Assembly (NCBI GenBank): GCA_934667465.1
Contig: CAKUMG010000117.1
Coordinates: 1 to 10,571, forward strand
Origin: an uncultured Actinoplanes sp.
GTDB taxonomy: Bacteria; Actinomycetota; Actinomycetes; Mycobacteriales; Micromonosporaceae
Direction: 5' to 3'
DNA: 10,571 nucleotides
A program made the translations under genes and the position numbers. Numbering within the stretch: position 1 is the stretch's first letter; the number at the start of each line of letters is the position of its first letter. The notes beneath the pieces are model-generated. The model saw only the letters and a list, made by a program, of their open reading frames with translations, did no database searches and was not told where the DNA came from. Of the stretch, positions 5,818 through 10,571 are shown piece by piece.

Positions 5818-7424
5818 GGCGTCCCTTCATCACGGCCGCGAGCGGACCCCACGAGCCGGTCGAACTCCTCGCCGAAGGCGGGGTAGTCGGTGCGGGGCAG
5901 GCCACCGGCCTCCACCAAACTACCGGACCCCTCCCGCGGCGAGATCCGGAACCACATCCTGCGCCGGTAGCCGGAGAGCGACAGCACCAGCCCCAGCAGC
6001 CCGGCCACCGCGCCGCCCAGCACGAACGGCTGGGCCGGGTCGTAGCGGACCGCGATCGTCGTGAACGGCCGGGTGGCCACGAACTCCAGCTTGGTGCCGT
6101 CGTCCAGGGTCCACCACTGGCCCTTGGCGAGCCGCTGCGGGCGCTCGCCGTTGATCTTCTTCAGCTCACCCTTGTCGATCTGGCTCTGGTTGAGCGAGTA
6201 GACCGAGCCGGGCAGCCCGACCTCGACGCCCAGGTCACCGCGGTAGGCGTCGAGGAACAGCACCGGGTCGCGCTCGGCCGGATAGATCGACATCGGCCCG
6301 CCCGCCGGGTCGACCGTGGGCAGGAAGACGCCCTCGAAGCCGAGCTGCTGGGTGACGTCGCGCTCGCCGGTCTCCGGGTCGATGTTGACGTCGGGGAAGG
6401 CGGCGACGCCCTCGCTGGTGAACATGCTGTCCTGCGGCAGGAAGGGCACGACCTTGGTCTGCGAGCGGCCGAAGCGGTCGGTGTAGCGCAGCTCCACGGC
6501 GTACCCGTGTCCGAGCAGGTAGACGCTGCCCTTGTCGAGCCGGAGCGGGTCGTTGACCGTGAACTTCTCCCGTTCGAAGGGGCCGTCCGGGTCGGCCTGC
6601 ACTCCGACGGTGGCCGAGTAGGTCTTCGGCTGGCCGCTCTCCTGGAACGCCGCCTGGAACTCGTCCAGCTGCACGCAGAAGTACGGCAGGTCGGCCGCCT
6701 GCACCCGGGGGCCGAGGCTCGACTCGTCGTACTGCGTGATCGAGTTGCAGAAGCCCTGCTGGTCGCCCTGGACCAGGATGCGGTTGCCGTGCCAGCCGTA
6801 CCAGTGCCCGAACCCGACGCCGACCAGCACCACGAGCATCGCCACATGGAAGAGCAGGTTGCCGCTCTCCTTGAGGTAGCCCTTCTCGGCCGAGACCGTG
6901 ACGCTGCCGTCCGGCTTCTCCCGGACGACCGTCCGGAACCGCTCGGCCCGCAGCGCCTTGGCCGCGGCCTTCGCCGCCGTCGCCGGGTCGTCGGCCGACT
7001 CCTCGGCCGCAGCGTGCTGCGGCAGCCGGTTCAGCCGGCGGGGAGCGTCCGGCGGGGTGGTCCGCAGCGCGCGGACGTGGTCGAGCACCCGCGGCACGAT
7101 GCAGCCGACGAGCGAGGTGAAGAGCAGCAGGTAGATGGCCGCGAACCAGGCCGACGAATAGACGTCGAAGACCCCGAGGTTGTCCAGCACCGGCGCCAGG
7201 TCGGGGTGCTCGCGGAAGTACTGCGCGACCTTCTCGACGCTGACCGGGCGCTGCGGCCAGACCGAGCCCGGGATCGCGGCCACGGCGAGCAGGAAGAGCA
7301 GGACCAGCGCCGTACGCATGCTGGTGAGCTGCCGCCAGGAATTGCGCAGGAGGGCGATCGCCCGGTTGGGGCGCCGGGGCGGCGGCGTGGAAGCGGGCGC
7401 GGAGCGGTCCTCGACGACGGTCAC
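5814..7424 (-). CDS. resB: Cytochrome c biogenesis protein ResB (Ccs1, system II)
   Basis: A 536-residue partner of CcsB in the system II cytochrome c synthase. Predicted layout: a Pro/Arg-rich cytoplasmic N-terminus (1-37), transmembrane segments at about 38-57, 91-111 and 188-207, a large extracytoplasmic domain (about 208-465), and a last transmembrane segment at about 467-486. It ends in the YRRRMWFRISP motif and a charged tail. The LLFHVAMLVVLVGVGFGHWYGW stretch carries the conserved His of helix three (H193). The frame is open upstream to 7733, but that extension lies inside ccdA and is Arg/Pro-rich nonsense. GTG 7424 overlaps the ccdA stop as GTGA and has GGGGA 7 nt upstream, so I chose it. 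Its stop overlaps the ccsB start. It is required with CcsB; ResA and CcdA supply reduced apocytochrome. Confidence 0.94.
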   Translation of the reverse strand: MTVVEDRSAPASTPPPRRPNRAIALLRNSWRQLTSMRTALVLLFLLAVAAIPGSVWPQRPVSVEKVAQYFREHPDLAPVLDNLGVFDVYSSAWFAAIYLLLFTSLVGCIVPRVLDHVRALRTTPPDAPRRLNRLPQHAAAEESADDPATAAKAAAKALRAERFRTVVREKPDGSVTVSAEKGYLKESGNLLFHVAMLVVLVGVGFGHWYGWHGNRILVQGDQQGFCNSITQYDESSLGPRVQAADLPYFCVQLDEFQAAFQESGQPKTYSATVGVQADPDGPFEREKFTVNDPLRLDKGSVYLLGHGYAVELRYTDRFGRSQTKVVPFLPQDSMFTSEGVAAFPDVNIDPETGERDVTQQLGFEGVFLPTVDPAGGPMSIYPAERDPVLFLDAYRGDLGVEVGLPGSVYSLNQSQIDKGELKKINGERPQRLAKGQWWTLDDGTKLEFVATRPFTTIAVRYDPAQPFVLGGAVAGLLGLVLSLSGYRRRMWFRISPREGSGSLVEAGGLPRTDYPAFGEEFDRLVGSARGRDEGTP

Positions 7425-8230
7425 AGCAGGGTCCCCGCATCGAAGTTGAACGTGGTCAGCAGCCAGATCAGGAACGTGTCCCAGCCGCCGGTCAGGAGCG
7501 CGACGCCGACCAGGATGAGCAGGCCGCCGCCGATCCGGGTCACCCACCGGCTGTTGCGCCGGACCGCCTTGAAGAGCCCGAGCAGGCGGTGGAAGAAGAG
7601 CCCGAAGAGCACGAACGGCAGACCCAGACCCAGGCTGTACGCGATTGCGAGCACGACCGCGCGGTCGGTCTGACCCGTACGGGTGGCGAGGCCCATCACG
7701 GCGCCCAGGGTCGGCCCGACGCACGGCATCCACGAGAAGGCGAACAGCGCGCCGAGCACCGGCGCCCCGAGCAGCCCCGCGTTCGGCAGCTTGCGGATCC
7801 GGGCCTCGCGCTGGAGCCCGGGGATCAGGCCCAGGAAGGCGAGCCCCATCACGATCACCAGGATGCCCAGCACGATGTTGAACGTGCCCTTGTGCTGCAG
7901 CAGCGTCTTGCTCAGGTTGGTGACCAGGACCATCACCAGCGTGAACACCGTGGCGAAGCCGAGCACGAACAGGCTGGTGCCGGCGAGGATGCGGCCCTTG
8001 ACCCGGGTGGTCCGGGTGAGCACCGCCACGCCACCGCCGCTCTCCTCCTGTTGGGGCTGCTGACGGGCGTCCAGGTCGGAGCCGGCCAGGCCCGTCACGT
8101 ACGACAGGTAGCCGGGCATCAGCGGCAGCACGCAGGGTGACAGGAAGCTGACCAGCCCGGCCAGCGCGGAGACCACGACGGCCAGGAGCAGCGGCCCGCT
8201 GCCCGCGATGTCGGCGAAGGTGTCGCCCAT
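7421..8230 (-). CDS. ccdA: Thiol-disulfide electron carrier CcdA
   Basis: A 269-residue membrane protein of the CcdA/DsbD-beta family with six hydrophobic helices. It passes electrons from cytoplasmic thioredoxin through the membrane to ResA, which keeps apocytochrome c cysteines reduced for heme attachment. The two redox cysteines are C33 in the SPCVLPLMPGYLSYVTGL motif and C170 in SWMPCVGPTLGAVM, each in its normal helix. A polar Gln/Gly-rich loop (about 51-70) follows the first helix. ATG 8230 shares one base with the resA stop (TGATG), and AGGGGAA lies at 8237-8243 with suitable spacing. The stop overlaps the resB start (GTGA). Translational coupling with its functional partner resA is therefore likely. 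Confidence 0.95.
   Translation of the reverse strand: MGDTFADIAGSGPLLLAVVVSALAGLVSFLSPCVLPLMPGYLSYVTGLAGSDLDARQQPQQEESGGGVAVLTRTTRVKGRILAGTSLFVLGFATVFTLVMVLVTNLSKTLLQHKGTFNIVLGILVIVMGLAFLGLIPGLQREARIRKLPNAGLLGAPVLGALFAFSWMPCVGPTLGAVMGLATRTGQTDRAVVLAIAYSLGLGLPFVLFGLFFHRLLGLFKAVRRNSRWVTRIGGGLLILVGVALLTGGWDTFLIWLLTTFNFDAGTLL
7432..7436 (-). promoter_or_regulatory. Ribosome binding site of resB
   Basis: GGGGA on the minus strand, 7 nt before GTG 7424. It fixes the resB start at the ccdA stop rather than 309 nt upstream, where the frame is still open. Confidence 0.65.
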
Positions 8231-8787
8231 CAGCCGTTCCCCTCGGCGGCGACCCGCTCCACGAGCGGCTGCAGCTCGGCGACCGTTGTCGACTTGCGCA
8301 ACGCCACCGCGATCCGGCCCTGCCGGTCCAGGATCAGCGTCGCGGGCGTGGTCACCTGCGACACGTCGAACTTGAGCGCGACGCTGCCCTGCGGGTCGAA
8401 GATGCTCGGGTAGGTGACCCGGCCGCGCTCGAACTCCTTGGCGGCGTCCTTGTCGTCACGCACGTTGACGCCGATGAAGCTCACGTTCTTGGCCTTCGTG
8501 GCCTGGTACGTGTTCTCCAGGTCGTCGGCCTCGGCACGGCACGGGTTGCACCACGAGCCCCAGAAGTTCACGACGACGACCTTGCCCCGCTCGCTCGTCA
8601 CGTCGTAGGTGCCGCCCTCGAGCAGCTCCCCGGTGACCTGCCGGGCCTCCGGGCGCTGGTCGGGCGCGCACTCGATGACGTTGGACGCGCTGGTGACACA
8701 GTCGGATTCCCAGCTCGCGCTGCCGCATCCGGCCAGGGCACCGGCCGCGGTGACGGCGGTGAGGACGACAGCGACGAGCCGGCGCAC
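8230..8787 (-). CDS. resA: ResA/TlpA-like thioredoxin lipoprotein for cytochrome c maturation
   Basis: A 185-residue membrane-anchored thioredoxin that should reduce the heme-binding cysteines of apocytochrome c using electrons from CcdA. It has a lipoprotein signal peptide (1-20) with lipobox LAGC, so C21 would be lipidated. The thioredoxin fold (about 48-180) has the active site WCNPC (C80, C83) after VVVVNFWGS, and the cis-proline loop VTTP (P148). Two more cysteines, C30 and C40, lie between the lipid anchor and the domain and could form a disulfide. The frame is open upstream to 9117, but that part runs through the histidine phosphatase gene and has no signal peptide at its start. GTG 8787 gives an immediate MRR signal peptide, has GGGAG 7 nt upstream, and lies 2 nt after the preceding stop. 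It sits directly upstream of ccdA, its electron donor. Confidence 0.93.
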   Translation of the reverse strand: MRRLVAVVLTAVTAAGALAGCGSASWESDCVTSASNVIECAPDQRPEARQVTGELLEGGTYDVTSERGKVVVVNFWGSWCNPCRAEADDLENTYQATKAKNVSFIGVNVRDDKDAAKEFERGRVTYPSIFDPQGSVALKFDVSQVTTPATLILDRQGRIAVALRKSTTVAELQPLVERVAAEGNG

Positions 8788-8789
8788 GA

Positions 8790-9446
8790 TCAAGCTCCCT
8801 TGGCGGTCCTGGCACCGGGCGACATCGCGACCAGCGCCGCTGCGGGCTCCGCGTAGTCGATCCCGACTATCTTGGCGCCCTCGAAACGGAACGAGGTGAG
8901 GCTGGCCAGCCCGCACTGACGTTTGCGCGGGTCGTGCCAGAGACGCTTCTTCTCTACATACCGCCGCAGCGTCCAGATCGGAAGCTGATGTGACACACAG
9001 ACCGCCTCGTGGCCCTCCGCCGCGACCCGGGCGGCGTGCACGGCCTCGAACATCCGCTGGGCGATCACGAGGTAGGGCTCGCCCCAGCTCGGCGTGATCG
9101 GGTCGCGCAGCACCCACCAGTTGCGCGGGTTGCCGAAGGCACCGTCACCCACGGCGACCTTCTTGCCCTCGAAGAAGTTGGCGCTCTCGATCAACCGGAT
9201 GTCGGTGGCGATCTCCTGCTTGAACTGCGCGGCGAACGGCTCCGCGGTCTCCTGTGCGCGCTCGAGCGGGCTCGCCACGACGTGCGTGATGTCCCGGTCG
9301 GCGAGCCACTCGGTGGCGGCCTTGGCCATCTGCCGGCCGAGCTCGGAGAGGTGGAAGTCGGGCAGCCGCCCGTACAGGATCTTGCCCGGGTTGTGCACCT
9401 CGCCGTGCCGCAGCACGTGCACCGTGGTCTTGGTGGGCTCGCTCAC
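8790..9446 (-). CDS. Histidine phosphatase family protein (phosphoglycerate mutase-like)
   Basis: A 218-residue cytoplasmic protein of the histidine phosphatase superfamily. The phospho-accepting motif LRHGEV is at 12-17 (H14). The second phosphate-binding arginine is R63 in [13 protein letters not shown], a likely acid is E123 in SWGEPY, and the second catalytic histidine is H153 in VCVSHQLP. All core residues are therefore present and it should be an active phosphatase or mutase. The substrate cannot be read from the sequence; annotation as a glycolytic phosphoglycerate mutase would be unsafe. Its place between hemL and resA recurs in actinobacteria (from memory of Streptomyces gene order) and hints at a role near heme or cytochrome biogenesis. 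GTG 9446 overlaps the hemL stop (GTGA), with GGGGAG 6 nt upstream. Confidence 0.92.
   Translation of the reverse strand: MSEPTKTTVHVLRHGEVHNPGKILYGRLPDFHLSELGRQMAKAATEWLADRDITHVVASPLERAQETAEPFAAQFKQEIATDIRLIESANFFEGKKVAVGDGAFGNPRNWWVLRDPITPSWGEPYLVIAQRMFEAVHAARVAAEGHEAVCVSHQLPIWTLRRYVEKKRLWHDPRKRQCGLASLTSFRFEGAKIVGIDYAEPAAALVAMSPGARTAKGA
8795..8801 (-). promoter_or_regulatory. Ribosome binding site of resA
   Basis: AAGGGAG on the minus strand. Its core GGGAG is 7 nt before GTG 8787. It supports a start that puts the lipoprotein signal peptide at the N-terminus. Confidence 0.7.
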
Positions 9447-10571
9447 GCGTCACTCCCCGCGGCTGCGGCGGCCCGGGCCGCGAACGGCAGGGCCGCACCG
9501 ATGATCTCCAGGGCCGCGTCGTCCAACGCGGTCGACACGAACCACGACTCGAACGCGCTCGGCGGGAGATAGACCCCGCGGCGCAGCATCTCGTGGAAGA
9601 ACGCCTTGAACGCGGCGGTGTCCTGGGTCTTCGCCCCGTCGTAGTCGCGCACGTCGGCGTCGGTGAAGAAGACCGAGAACATGTTGCCCGCGGTCGACAG
9701 CCGGTGCGGCACGCCCGCCACGGTGAGCGCGTCGGAGGCGAGCCCGCCGACAGTGGCCGCCAGGTCGTCGAGGCGCTTGTAGGCCGCGTCGTCGGACAGC
9801 CGCAGGTTGGCCAGCCCGGCCGCGCAGGCGAGCGGGTTCCCGGAGAGCGTGCCGGCCTGATAGACCGGCCCGGCGGGCGCCAGCCGCGACATGATCGCGG
9901 CCCGGCCCCCGAAAGCGGCCGCCGGCAGACCACCACCCATGACCTTGCCGTACGTGAACAGGTCCGCATCGACCGGCTCGTGCCCCGCCCAGCCGCCCGC
10001 CGAGACCCGGAAACCCGTCATGACCTCGTCGACGATGAGCAGCGCGCCGTTCGCGTGGGCGATCTCCGCCAGCCGCGTGTTGAAGCCGTCCCGCGGTGCG
10101 ACCACGCCCATGTTGCCCGCGGCCGCCTCGGTGATGATCGCGGCGATGTCGTCCTGCTGCGCGAAGATCTCCTCGACCGCGGCCCCGTCGTTGTAGGGCA
10201 GCACGATCGTCTCGCTCGCCGCCGCCCCGGTGACGCCGGGCGAGTCGGGCAGCCCGAGCGTGGCCACGCCGGAGCCGGCCGCGGCCAGCAGCGCGTCGAC
10301 GTGCCCGTGGTAGCAGCCCGCGAACTTCACGATCTTGGACTTGCCGGTGTAGCCCCGGGCAAGCCGGATCGCGGTCATGGTCGCCTCGGTGCCCGAGCTG
10401 ACCAGGCGCACCTGCTCGACCGGGGTGCGCCGGACGATCTCCTCGGCCAGCTCCACCTCGCCCCGGGTCGGCGTGCCGAAGCTGGTGCCCAGCGCGGCGG
10501 CCTCCTGGACGGCGCCGATGATCTCGGGGTGCGCGTGGCCGTGCAGCAGCGGGCCCCACGAGCACACGAGG
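9443..10571 (-). CDS. hemL: Glutamate-1-semialdehyde 2,1-aminomutase (N-terminus outside window)
   Basis: This PLP enzyme converts glutamate-1-semialdehyde to 5-aminolevulinate, the heme precursor, in the C5 pathway. About 376 residues are visible and the frame stays open at the right edge. By comparison with the E. coli enzyme about 55 N-terminal residues are missing. Visible signatures are [15 protein letters not shown], the cofactor-binding [26 protein letters not shown], the PLP-ring aspartate in [12 protein letters not shown], the Schiff-base lysine in [12 protein letters not shown] (codon 9944-9946) and [10 protein letters not shown]. The HemL-type YHGHVD and MTGFR wording separates it from other class III aminotransferases. 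The first GTG in the frame (10567) encodes an internal valine and is not the start. It is the first gene of the visible operon, overlapping the next gene by GTGA, so heme supply is transcriptionally tied to cytochrome c maturation. Confidence 0.95.
   Translation of the reverse strand, partial: LVCSWGPLLHGHAHPEIIGAVQEAAALGTSFGTPTRGEVELAEEIVRRTPVEQVRLVSSGTEATMTAIRLARGYTGKSKIVKFAGCYHGHVDALLAAAGSGVATLGLPDSPGVTGAAASETIVLPYNDGAAVEEIFAQQDDIAAIITEAAAGNMGVVAPRDGFNTRLAEIAHANGALLIVDEVMTGFRVSAGGWAGHEPVDADLFTYGKVMGGGLPAAAFGGRAAIMSRLAPAGPVYQAGTLSGNPLACAAGLANLRLSDDAAYKRLDDLAATVGGLASDALTVAGVPHRLSTAGNMFSVFFTDADVRDYDGAKTQDTAAFKAFFHEMLRRGVYLPPSAFESWFVSTALDDAALEIIGAALPFAARAAAAAGSDA

Noticed and set aside
6235..7440. 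A 401-codon minus-strand open frame inside resB in another frame
   Set aside because: It is an Arg/Ala/Pro-rich shadow of resB with no domain or ribosome binding site; resB itself has the expected helices and motifs.
7425..7733. N-terminal extension of resB into ccdA
   Set aside because: The frame is open only because of high GC. The residues are Arg/Pro-rich and lack family similarity, while GTG 7424 has a coupled start with a proper site.
8788..9117. N-terminal extension of resA into the histidine phosphatase gene
   Set aside because: It would bury the lipoprotein signal peptide 110 residues inside the protein; GTG 8787 gives a normal lipoprotein.

Overview
The window is very GC-rich, densely coding actinobacterial chromosome with GTG/ATG starts, many 1-4 nt gene overlaps and strong third-position G/C bias. 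The gene content (futalosine-type menaquinone tail genes, system II cytochrome c maturation genes behind hemL, and a SigE-family ECF sigma factor) fits a Streptomyces/Micromonosporaceae-type organism. The genus is an inference, not something the sequence proves. I see no tRNA, rRNA, CRISPR array, insertion sequence or integrase.

Layout from right to left, because almost everything is on the minus strand. (1) 10571-4825 is one tightly coupled operon: hemL (5' end outside the window), a histidine-phosphatase/phosphoglycerate mutase-like gene, resA (TlpA-like thioredoxin lipoprotein), ccdA, resB and ccsB. Each gene starts within 2 nt of, or overlapping, the stop before it. The operon joins heme precursor synthesis (5-aminolevulinate) to reduction of apocytochrome cysteines (CcdA to ResA) and heme export/ligation (ResB-CcsB). 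(2) 3943-4818 is the only plus-strand gene. It encodes a secreted, tryptophan-rich protein of unknown function that converges on ccsB with only 6 bp between the stops. (3) 3865-1515 holds mqnL (UbiD-type decarboxylase) and mqnP (UbiA-type prenyltransferase), overlapping by ATGA, which carry out late steps of menaquinone synthesis by the futalosine route. (4) 1483-1 holds a SigE-family ECF sigma factor and, overlapping it by 20 nt, a single-pass membrane protein that is probably its regulator or anti-sigma partner. The latter runs off the left edge.

Regions 1 and 3 both serve the respiratory chain: c-type cytochromes and the quinone pool. The sigma/membrane-protein pair and the secreted protein are the less explained parts. 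No wholly new system is evident. The best leads are the secreted Trp-rich protein, which may have an eqolisin-like (G1 peptidase) beta-sandwich fold, and the sigma-factor pair sitting directly behind mqnP. Non-coding DNA is limited to 3866-3942 (77 bp), 1484-1514 (31 bp) and 4819-4824 (6 bp), plus the 2 bp between the histidine phosphatase gene and resA.
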